Positions 36,201-48,200 of a stretch of DNA of 64,000 nucleotides are shown piece after piece. The notes beneath the pieces are model-generated. The model did no database searches, was not told where the DNA came from, and saw only the letters and a list, made by a program, of their open reading frames with translations. A program made the translations under genes and the position numbers. The DNA is from Beta vulgaris subsp. vulgaris (taxonomy: Eukaryota > Streptophyta > Magnoliopsida > Caryophyllales > Amaranthaceae): the NCBI RefSeq assembly GCF_026745355.1, contig NC_079208.1, positions 20,742,830 to 20,806,829 on the forward strand, given 5' to 3'. Numbering within the stretch: the stretch's first letter is position 1; each line of letters starts with the position of its first letter.

Positions 36201-39200
36201 CAAAAATCATTCCGCCCCACCACCCTAACCAACTACAAAACCACCACCCCACCGCCCTAACCAACTACAAAACCACCACGACCTCCACCCACCAAAAAAA
36301 CGACCTACCCCACAATACTAACCAGCTATAGAACCACCACCACCACCTCATAATGGTGGTTAGGAAAGATAAGGGGATCGCAAGGCTAGTGAGTTTTGTG
36401 GGGTTTTTGGCGGTAGTGGTGGACAGGTGGGGGAGGAAATCAATGGAAGGTAAGAAGGTAATTTCACATGCCTTCCTAGAATATAAACTTATATATAGGG
36501 CTGTAAAAGATAAGTAAATAATTCCATTTAGTAAATAAATAAAACGGCAAGCATACTCTCATCTTCACCAGCAGCCTTGTTATTTGTAGCCATGCTCGAC
36601 CTTTTCTGGTTTCCGTTTATTTTTTCATTTTTGAATGTGGGGAAGGGGAAGGGGAAGGGGAAGGGTTAAACTTAAAAGAGCACGTGAGAGTTAGAAGAGT
36701 GTTATAGACAGCTTTATTCTCCTTGGCAGAAGAGTGGTGTAGTTACTGTAGTACAGGGACAATACAGCTGTCCAGCATATTTTAAAAAAATAAATAAAGT
36801 TGTTTCTCTTGCTGTTTATCTTTCTCTGACTTACAGCTTTATTTTTTTACTAAATGGAATTATTTACAGCCCTATATATAAGTTTATATTCTAGGAAGGA
36901 AAACTTATCTTTCATATTGTAATATGTATGTCTTTTAATATTTTTTTTTTTTAAAATTAAACTGAAATTTATGTAGGAAAAATTTAACGTAATATTTTCA
37001 TTAAAATATATTACATTTATTTTTTGCCAAATCCAAGCCGTACCCGTTTTCAGAAATTTTAATTTTGCCATTTTACGTCCCTGTCCCCGTACCCGTATCC
37101 GTCTCCGTATCCGTATTGGTGCTACTTAGACCTCGACACACTCAAAAATCGTTCCGCCCCACCACCCTAACCAACTACAAAACCACCACCCCACCGCCCT
37201 AACCAACTACAAAACCACCACAACCTCCACCCACCAAAAAACGACCTACCCCACAATACTAACCAACTATAGAACCATCACCACCTCATAATGGTGGTTA
37301 GGAGAGATAAGGGGATCGCAAGGCTAGTGAGTTTTGTGGGGTTTTTTGCGGTAGTGGTGGACTGGTGGGGGAGGAAATCAATGGAAGGTAAGAAGGTAAT
37401 TTCACATGCCTTCCTAGAATATAAACTTATATATAGGGCTGTAAAAGATAAGTAAATAATTCCATTTAGTAAAAAAATAAAACGGCAAGCATACTCTCAT
37501 CTTCACCGGCAGCCTTGTTATTTGTAGCCATGCTCGACCTTTTCTGGTTTACCGTTTATTTTTTCATTTTTGAATGTGGGGAAGGGGAAGGGGAAGGGGA
37601 AGGGGAAGGGGAAGGGTTAAAGTTAAAAGAGCACGTGAGAGTTAGAAGAGTGTTATAGACAGCTTTATTCTCCTTGGCAGAAGAGTGGTGGAGTTACTGT
37701 AGTACAGGTACAATACAGCTGTCCATCATATTTTGAAAAAATAAATGAAGTTGTTTCTCTTGCTGTTTATCTTTCTCCGACTTACAGTTTTATTTTTTTA
37801 CTAAATGGAATTATTTACTTATCTTTTACAGCCCTATATATAAGTTTATATTCTGGGAAGGAAAACTTATCTTTCATATTGTGATATGTATGTCTTTTAA
37901 TATTTTTTTTGTAAAAATTAAACTGAAATTTATGTAGGAAAAATTTAACGTAATATCTTCATTAAAATATATTACATTTATTTTTTGCCGAATCCAAGCC
38001 GTACCCGTTTTCAGAAATTTTAATTTTGCCGTTTTACGTCCCCGTATCCGTCCCCGTATCCGTATTGGTGCTACTTAGACCTCCACACACTCAAAAATCA
38101 TACCGCCCCACCACCCTAACCAACTACAAATTATTTTTTGCCGAATCCAAGCCGTACCCGTTTTCAGAAATTTTAATTTTGCCGTTTTACGTCCCCGTAT
38201 CCGTCCCCGTATCCGTATTGGTGCTACTTAGACCTCCACATACTCAAAAATCATACCGCCCCACCACCCTAACCAACTACAAAACCACCACCCCACCGCC
38301 CTAACCAACTACAAAACCACCACCACCTCCACCCACCAAAAAACGACCTACCCCACAATACTAACCAACTATAGAACCACCACCACCACCTCATAATGGT
38401 GGTTAGGAAAGATAAGGGGTTCGCAAGGCTAGTGAGTTTTGTGGGGTTTTTGGCGGTAGTGGTGGACAGGTGGGGGAGGAAATCAATGGAAGGTAAGAAG
38501 GTAATTTCACATGCCATTAACGAAGCAAACTAACGGTTTCGCGAAAATCTATTAAGTGGTAGTGATTCCAAAAGAAATGGCAAAAAAATGGTATTTATAT
38601 AAAATTTTAGACAAGCTAGGTATTTATTTCAAAAAGGTGCCCAAAATGTGGTATTTATTAACAAATTTCCTTTTGGAAATTGAGAACAATGTTGTTTGCT
38701 AACAACGCATTCTTCACAAATTGAAGAGGAAGCTTTGATATGAGGAAGTCCTATGGGCATCTCTCTTTGTTGAAGCATCTTTAGTTCGCTGAAACTTAGA
38801 TATCCATAGCGAAAATGCAAAAGCCATGTTGGATTTTTCAATTTATCCAATAAGAAAGAATGAATACCTTCACTTCAAAGGAAAAAACTTATTAGAGCTC
38901 ATCGGTATTATTGCAATAATAATGCCTCTAGTTGGCAACTAAATTTTACAAGCACCTTTCGGTATGGTTATTTTATAACCATTTTCTTGTAATTGTCCCA
39001 CACTCAATAAAAACTTTTAAGGTCTAAAACATACATTATATTTGAAATTGTTTCAATTAAACCATTTTTGGTTTTTATCTTATCACCTTTGTCAACAACT
39101 TTTACCGTAGAGCAGTCACCAAACGTTACATTAGATTGAAACTCTTCATTTAAATGTGAAAAAGATGACTTACACAAATTATATATAAAAAGATGAAAAG

Positions 39201-42200
39201 TAACTTGGCTCTGATACCACTGATATGTAAAATTTTGTAGAATAACGTAATATAATATGGAAGAGAAATAAATCTTATTAAATTATCTTTACACAAATTA
39301 TATCATAATTATATAGTAACATTACAAACTATAAATGAATGCAGAGCCTAGCATTAAGGCTCCTATATCTTATCACTAACAAATTACAAATTTTTCATTA
39401 TAAGAATTTACTTAAAATAACTCCAACAGGGTGTCCTACTATCAAAATAATTCAGCCAACATTAGAAATCTCACTCATCAATCAAGTGGTAATTGGCCTT
39501 TCATCATTTGTTACATGCCAGACTGATTTCGCATACGGAGGGACCCGTAGTATTTTAACTCTGGCAAATTTCGGAAGGGTATATCACTTACTAGGCTTGT
39601 TTGTGATTGTTTCTTTTTTCAGCTTCCATATTCTTTTCTTTTATAATATGAAACTAAATGCAGAGATATGAAACCAGAAAAAGTCGTTTCGTGCTATTTT
39701 TGTAAATAGTTTTCAAAAATAAGCATGATCTGGACAAGTTTGCATTTTATTTCAATATATGACATATCATGAGTTATAAAATCGTAAAACTAAAAACTAG
39801 CATTAACACCAAACAGGATCCTTTTATCTTTCTTTTTGCTTCCAGGTTTCTATTATATTGATAACTAAAAACAAAGGAAAAAATGAATGGGAATAATCCG
39901 ACCTTTGGTTAGTCTTCTTATAGCAATCCCACGATTAACTCAATAAAATCCCACCTTATACCTTATATTCTTACTTTGGATCATGACCTGCTGGTAACCT
40001 GCTATTGCAGGTTTAATGATTCACGGGCTAATGACCCCCTATTAACATTTTTCCTTTCATATATTTTTCCTTTTAATCCCCCCATTATATTCCCCTTCCC
40101 CCTACTTCTCTAGTTAATTTTGTTGTTATGTTCTCTCTAAAGTTAATAAAACGTTTTTCCTCTTCTTAAATTCTTCTCAACTCTGAATTTGGTAATGGAC
40201 GGTGGTTTCCATGGATGTAGAGATTCGGGCTCATCTTCAAACACAATGCCTGCAAGGTGGTGGAAATCACGCAGAACACTTGAACAGACAAAAACCTACT
40301 TTAATTTCCAGTGAAGCATTTACAAAAATAATGAAAAATTAAGGGTTAGAAATTACACTTACAATTATATCCACACTTTGCGTTATTGTTGTGATCTTCT
40401 TCTAAAGAGATTAATTTTCTGAAGTTGGGTTGTCATTGTTTTTCTATTGTCCAGGGTATTAGTTATAGTTGCACACCAAATGTTTGTGAAAATGCGTGAG
40501 GGAAAGAGAAAGAAAAAGATAAATTAGAGAAAGGGGTCTTGGGATTGGGTTAGGATGAGGGAAGAATTTGGTGGGAGATGGAATGAGGGAAGAAAGGGGT
40601 TTTTAGGTAGGAATCTGGAATTACCAAAATTGATTTTCAAGGTTAATTAATCTATGCTATACTGATCTTGGAAGTGTGGGTTATCTTAATTCTGCCAAAG
40701 TTTGTATGTTTAGAGAGAGAGAATGAGAAAGATGAAGAGTGAGACAATATAATGGTGATTGACAGAATAATGGAGGAAAATCAATTTGGCTTGGAGGGGC
40801 TCAAGGTTTAAGTTTGTTATTAGCCTAATCAATGCACCTAAGACGGAAAGCAAGGGATGGGGCGTGGTTTCCGGTACAACAAGTGATAGGTTAACTTAGC
40901 CGAGTCTAAGAAGATAAGGGACTTTATTGAGTTAATCCAAAGGTGAGATTGTTATAAGAAGACCACCCAAAGGTCGGATTATTCCCATCAATTTCTTCAA
41001 AACAAAATGATGGAAACAAGAAAATGGTTATCCCGAACGGGCCTTAAGTAAGTTGTAACTTATTAACCAATACAAAAAAAAATCCCCTATAACTGATCAT
41101 ACATGGATGGTATAGAGGGGATTAAGTTCCGAAATCCTTTAAACTGGGAATTATTTGTGTCTTCATCTATATTAAGGGAAAAATATCTAGCTCAAATTTT
41201 GAGCGTGCTTTTATAAAGAAGCAAAGAGAGGTACTTTTAGTAGTTGTAATTGTGCAAATTAAAGGAAAAAACAATGAAGTGATAGGAGGCAAAGAAACCA
41301 ACATACTCGAAGGCACAATCTTGAACAAAAACTTGATTATGGGGAATATGGATGATCGTCCGAGTTACATAGTTTTGAAGTGGAGCTCCCATATTTTGTG
41401 TGGATATGCCTATTCAGATACTAGGGAAGCAATTTAGGGTATATAAGATGAGAAATCACAAGGTTTTTATTACTGCTTTTATCGAGGCATGTTGGATAGA
41501 TATTAAAGTGAATCCTCTTATGGTTCTGATGAGGTTTTTGAGACTGAAATCATGGGAAAGAGTGTAGATTTTATGGTTTCATCATCATCTCAATATGACT
41601 AACACAGGAAACTCATAGCATGTTCATACAATAATCTAGTATAGCTATACTTAAATGTGACGGTTACTATAATGATCATACAATATGATAACAGTGAAAG
41701 ATTCCTTTTATTTTATGCCTCTTTTGTTGTACTCTTTTGTGTTTTCTCTTGAAGAACCAATTTCCCAGATTTTATGCATGTGGATATAATGTTGATGTCT
41801 GGTTATTGCACTTGAACTTGTCTACAGCAAAATATTGACAGACACTATCTATCTACAGTGATCACATATCTAGGACTTATGAGTGGGATTACAGATGGAT
41901 GGACTATCCGCAGCAAGCAAAGAATGTAAGACATCCAAATGATCAATCAGTAGCGACATATGAAGGACATTCAGTATTGCGTACGCTTATTCGTTGCTAT
42001 TTTTCTCCAGAATCTAGGTGAGTTTGGGCAAACTTTCCCTTTTAAGCTATGTTCCGAACTATCTGTTCTCTTCTCATTGTTATGACCAACTAGAGGATAT
42101 ATCCTTTTTTTTTTTTGCTGAATAGTATAAACGATTTTTTTTATTAAATACCCTTGACAAATTAAAACATTCACAATATACCCTGAATGTTCCAAATATT

Positions 42201-45200
42201 CATCATATACCACTGACTTTTCGAAAACATTCACCATCTACCCTCGACAAATTAAAAAATTCACAATATACCCTCAATGTTCCAAATATTCATCATAAAG
42301 GTCTCGGTGATGGAACGTCTAACCTGCTCGTTTTCTTTATGCAAGTAACCCCACATAAAAATATTAGACAGCCACGTCGTGCACCACCTAGAACTTCTCA
42401 TAAATCTCTATTACATAAGGGAAGGGAGGAGCAATGGTGTCCTCTTTTGAAATGCCTATTTTGCCCCCCTTCCCTTTCTAAATTACAAAAGGATTGTCAA
42501 AATCAAAATCGGCACTCAAGAAAACTACCGAAAATTAATTTACAACACTCACTCACAAATCACTTAAAGAAGAAACTTTACAAATCACTCATACAACTGA
42601 GAAAATTACATTATAAAAAATCACGCAAATCAGTCAAATAATCAAGAAATTTTATTAAAACTTAAAATTAACATACAAACTAAAACTAATAACCTAGAAC
42701 GTCAATACATACAAAAACATTTAAAAAAATTTACTTACAAATCACTATTCTCAAAAACCATTCATAATTAATGTGGGCCATGATAAAGAAATAGAGGTGT
42801 ATTTGTAGTGAAATCAGAATTTAGAAGTTAGACAAGAAAAAAAATTATTTACTTTTTTTATAGTGTTTTCTATATATAATAAAAAATTTACATATATTTG
42901 GAACTATCTTTTTCTATTATATAATTGCGATTAATTATCAAGGTAAAAAGGTTTATGTAAAATATCATTCAAGAATTAAAGTACATCATATCTCTATTAT
43001 ATAAGAGAAGGGGGAGCTATGGTGTTTCCAAACGAAGAGACTATGTTACCCCCTTCCCATTTTAAATTACAAATTCACTTATTAATCAAATGGGGCTTCA
43101 AACATAAATACCAAAAATATAATTATAACAATCAGTCACAAACTACTAGTTCTGAAAAAATTGACTTGAAATCAAAGTGTCCACTTTCTTTACAATTTAT
43201 AAAGTATTGTACTTAATTCAAAAATCAACTAAAAAATTATATTATTAGAAATCATATATAAATTCAATAAAATTTCTATTTTGTTCATAGAATTTAACTT
43301 TGAAAAGTAAAAAAAAAAACAAAAAAAATGGTGAGAGACTTAAGTGATAGAAACTAAACCAATCAAATTTTGCAACTAAAAACAATTATACTTCGTATGT
43401 CTAATATTCAAATTTTGACTCTTATGTCGAAAAAAATCGAGTTTTCTGTTTCGAAAAAAAATTCAAGTACGCATCGCGTGCAAAAAATTCTAGTCTCACA
43501 TAGCAAAAGAAAAGATTTCTTTTAGTTTTTGCTCAAAAATGTCTGTATGAGATGGTAGATCGGGAATGGTGGTATTAGTGGAGTACTGCGGAACAACTAA
43601 GAAGGCCGGCAATTGCAAGGCAAATTCTTGAAACAACGATACACATGTGTTGATGGATACATCTTTGCCTTAAATGCATTGATGATCTTTTTCTTTCTTG
43701 ATTGTGATTGGTAAATGTGGAATCTGATTTTTTTGCTCAAAATTAAATTTTGGGTAATTAATTAGATATGTGGTTCTCTAATTTCGGCCATAGTATGATT
43801 GAGCTTTAAGTTTTGGGTATTTGTTTTAGGCATTTATTTTTGTTTGTTGATAAAGTATGATACTTTGTTCTTAGTTGTGATTGGCCCAAAGTTGAGGGTC
43901 TTTTTGTTGGATTAGATATCTAATTAATAGCATGATTGAGCTTTTTGTTTTGGATTTTTGTTCTAACGATTTAGTTTTGGTTGTTTAATGGTGGTGGTGA
44001 TCAGGGAATTAAAACACGGCCGTTCTGTAACGGATTTTGGAATTGTCGTTCCGCGACATCCCGTTACGAAACGCCATAATAAAATTCACATACTTCTCGC
44101 CGCATTGTCCATCCCTTAACGCGAACTCGCCGCGTTAGAACGCTTTTATCCCCGTTACATCCGTTCTTTTTAAAATTGGCTAAATTCTTTTTATGATTTA
44201 TTTATATAGTTTATGAAACATGATACTCTATTAGATTTGATTATATTATGTTGTAATAATGCTTCATAAACTAAAAAAAATGCAAATAAGGTTGAAACAC
44301 ATTTATGTGATTTTTTTTATAAAATTCACGCCGCGTTGGCCGCAAAACCTTCTATTTCCCCATTACAAGTCGTTCCCGCGACAACGTGAGCGTTCCCGCG
44401 ATAATGTGAGTGTTATTGCGACCACGTTTTTTCCCTTGTTACAAGCCGTTCCTACGACAACGTGAGCGTTCCCGCGACTGCGTTTTTCCCCCTTTTTGGT
44501 GATATGGATTGGTGGTGGTGGTGATTCAATGAGGCAGGGACGAGCGGAGAGAGTGGCCTGTGGTCTGAGGTGGAGAGGGCTGGGTCGAGATGGAAAGAAG
44601 AAGGAAGAGTGTTGTGGAGAAAGAGAGAGAATAAGGGGTCCAATGGGCCCTTGGGTTAATTAGGTATGTTTCTAATATATGCTAAAGGAATTGAGAGGTC
44701 TATGATGAGTTTTGAAGACAATGAAAGTACACGGGGAAAAAAAATATATATGTGTATATGGTGAGAAATTTGTTAGGATTTTATATGTAGTTGAAAGTTT
44801 TCAAATTGATCCATTAACATTCATAGATAGTTGCTGCGAACTTGCACGATAAAGATAATATAATACCTTCATTAACTAAAAAGTATTCTATCAAAACTAA
44901 TCAACTTAAATAGTTGAAAAATGAAGTCACAAAATTGAATTATCAAGAAATATCCTTGTTCAAGTTTCAGAAGTGATCTTGAATCAAGAAATATCCTTGT
45001 TCTTGTTCGACTATATCATTGGTTTTCATTCGATTCTTGGATTGCATAAGTTCAAGATTCTAATTCATACTTGGTTATTAAGCTTATTGGTATAGTAATC
45101 ATATCAAGTGGATTGCATAAGTTCAAGATTCTAATTTATACTTGGTTATTAAGCTTATTGGTTTAGTAATCATATCAAGTGGTATCAGTTTTCCAGGGAG

Positions 45201-48200
45201 GAGAGGAGAGGATAGAAAGGGTCACTTTGATCAAACAAAGATCCAAGGGCTAACTTCGAGTGTTACTTGTTAAAGGCTTGATCTTTTTCTACAAAGATCC
45301 AACCTTTTCGTTGCAAAGTAGTACTAACAAGAGTTTAGAGTGGTTTTTACATCTAAGATTTAATCTTTCACGTCCAAGATTCCATTTTTCACGTCCAAGA
45401 TTCAATCTTTAAGATCAAGAAAGTTGAAACAAGCATAAGAGAGCACATAGCCATGGAGTTCGAGATGGACAAGCTTGCCAAAGCTATGCAAGCCCTCACT
45501 AAGTTACAATCCGACTCACAAATCCGACTCAATGAGAACACTACCATGATCAATAGGATTTGTAGTAACATGAATAGGTTGGAGACACGCATGGATGCCA
45601 TTGCAACTATCATACAAAAGAAACTCGATCCGAATAGTGCCACATTCATAGGCGCCAATTCAGATGAAGATGGAGAAGAACGTGAAGAAAGATCATCCAA
45701 GACTATATACAATGATGATCATGGCCTAAAGATGGATGATTACACAGGAGATAGTAATCTAGAAGACTTGTTGGAGTGGATGTGCCAACTTGAGAAGGTG
45801 TGTGATTATTGAGGCTTTGATGAAAAGAAAAGATTCAATATTGCCTCCATAAGACTCACGGAATATGCTGGAATTTGGCTTGAGAGTTTGAAAGCACAAC
45901 GAGCTAAAAAAGGGAAGGAAAAGCTTTCTAGTTTGGCAAAGTTGAAAGAAAAGCTTAAAGAGAAGTTCTTGCCTAGTGACTATGAGCAAAAGCAGTTCCT
46001 AAGACTCTCTACTCTAAGCCAAGGCATGCTTAGTGTGCATGAGTGCACGATGGAATTCGACAAACTAGGGCTTATATGTGACATAGAGGAGAAAGAATAG
46101 CGGAATATTGCAAGATAACCGCCACATTGCCAAGAAGGTGGAAACTTATCATTCCTTTGAAGATGTGACAAAGTTGGCTAAGAAGTTCGAAGAACATGAG
46201 AAGGAAGAGAAGCCTAAGAGTTCATACACACCTAAGTATGATGCTAATGCAAGGCCAAGGCAGTAGCTTCGTACTCAAAGTGGTATGAAGGACCCAAGAA
46301 CCTCACCTAACCTAAAGAAGACACAAGAGTTGAGAAGCCTAAGGTCCTTGTCCCAAAAGAGAAGTTTGAGGAGATGAGGAAGTGTTTCAAGTGTCAAGGA
46401 AGAATGACATATAGTAAGCAATTGTCCTAACAAAAGAGCCCTCACCATGAGACAATACTTAGCTTTGCAAGAAGAAGATGTCTATGAGTTCGATCCTAAA
46501 GAGGAGCAAAACCTAGGGGAAGAAAAGGAGGAAGATGCTTTTGATGAGGATGATTCAAGGTTAGTAGGGGTCATAAGGCGCACCTTACATGTCGACCATA
46601 CACCTAGCACAGAGTAAAGGGAAAATCTTTTCCACACTAGATGCAAGATAGGTGATTATACATGTAATGTGATAATAGATAGTGGTTATTGCATTAATGT
46701 TATTGCATCTTAGGTGGTGTCAAAGCTAAGGTTAGCTACAAGGGCACACTCTAGACCATACAAGTTGAGTTAGTTGGATGATAGCATTGGCATGAGAGTC
46801 AAGAAACAAGCTTTAATTGCATTCTCTATAGGGGGTTATAAGGATGAATTATGGGGTGATGTCCTACCTATGAGTGCATGTCATCTATTGCTTGAAAGAC
46901 CATAGCAATTTGATAGAAAGGTCATCCATGAAGGGGACTCTAATGTGTATTATGTGTTGGTTGGCTCCAAAAGGGTACATTCGCACCCTCTAGCCCGTTA
47001 TTCAGTAGCACCAAAACAACCACCTAAGACACCAAGTTACTTCCTATCTTCAAGGGAGTTCGAACAAGAGGTGGAGGAAGAAGGTTGTGCTTATGCCTTG
47101 ATTATAAGACATGCTGCCACAAGTGTCAAGACTACTAGCAATGAGAAGCTCGAAGCCTTGATGAAGGAGTTTGAGGATGTGTTTCCAAAGGAGCTACCAC
47201 AAGGACTACCACCATTGAGAGGCATAGAACATGCCATAGACCTTGTACCTGGTGCCCTTTTGCGTGTGATCCAGTTGCAATGCCAAATTGAGGACTTGAT
47301 TGACAAGGGATATGTAAGGGAGAGCATGAGTCCATATGCTGTGCTAGCCTTGCTAGTGCCTAAGAAAGATGGCACATGGAGGATGTGCATTGATAGTAGG
47401 GCACTAAACAACATCACAGTCAAGTATAGGTTTCTTATGCCTAGATTGGAGGACATGTTGGACGAATTACATGGGGCCTCAATCTTCTATAAGATTGATC
47501 TTCGAAGTGGCTACCACCAAATGAGAATTAGAGAAGGTGATGAGTGGATGGTGATGCACTTTGGCTTATGCAATGCACCAAGCTCGTTCATGAGGTTGAT
47601 GAATGAGGTACTTCGTCCTTTCCTTAACAAGTTTGTGGTTGTTTACTTAGATGATATACTTATCTATAGCCAAAGTGTGGAAGAACACTTGTTGCACTTG
47701 CGTAGCTTATTCATGAAGCTTAGAGAGCAACAACTCTATGGTAAGTTGGAGACGTGTGAATTTCTAGTACCTAGAGTGACTTTTTTGGGGTACATTGTTT
47801 CACAAGAAGGAGTTCAAGAAGGTGAAGGCTATTTCTTCTTGGCTAGCACCCAAGAATGTCTGTGGTTGTAGAAGCTTTCATGGACTAGCATCATTTTACA
47901 GGAGGTTTGTTCGAAACTTTTATCCTATCATGGCACCTATCACAGAGTATTGAAGAAAGAAGAGTTTACTTGGACTTCCTCAGCACATCTGTCGAAGGTA
48001 AGCTGTGTTGTGCGCCAGTTTTAGCACTACTTGATTTCCACAAGTTGTTTGAGGTGGAGTGTAATGCAAGTGGTGTAGGAATTTGTGCTATTCTCTTACA
48101 AGAGAAACGTCCAATTTCATATTTTAGTAAGAAACTGAGTGGTGCTAAGCTCAATTACTTTAACTATGATAGAGAATTCTATGCTATTGTACGTGCTTTG

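Larger units (their letters stand above)
32395..39586 (-). mobile_element. Ty1/copia retrotransposon remnant, nested insertions, 3' truncated
   Basis: Minus-strand order: LTR 39586-39221, PBS, protease and GAG-pre-integrase (about 39200-38680), integrase (34997-34540), RNase H (33003-32395). The RT region and the 3' LTR are missing. The element is split by a MULE (35007-38670) and by a gypsy LTR-gag fragment (34496-33004). Many stops and frameshifts make it dead. It lies antisense to the host gene. Confidence 0.88.
32338..41858 (+). other. Intron 6 (9.5 kb)
   Basis: Filled by an antisense copia element (32395-39586), nested insertions in it, and a MULE-like MITE (39877-40998). The copia sequence begins only about 60 bp after the donor. 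41000-41858 shows no recognisable element; a frame at 41252-41437 matches nothing known. Confidence 0.85.

Noticed and set aside
38026..38304. Proline/valine-rich frame with repeated VPVSVLVLL
   Set aside because: Lies in the tandem units of the MULE; the amino-acid repeat comes from the 153-bp DNA duplication and CCCCGTATCCGT words.
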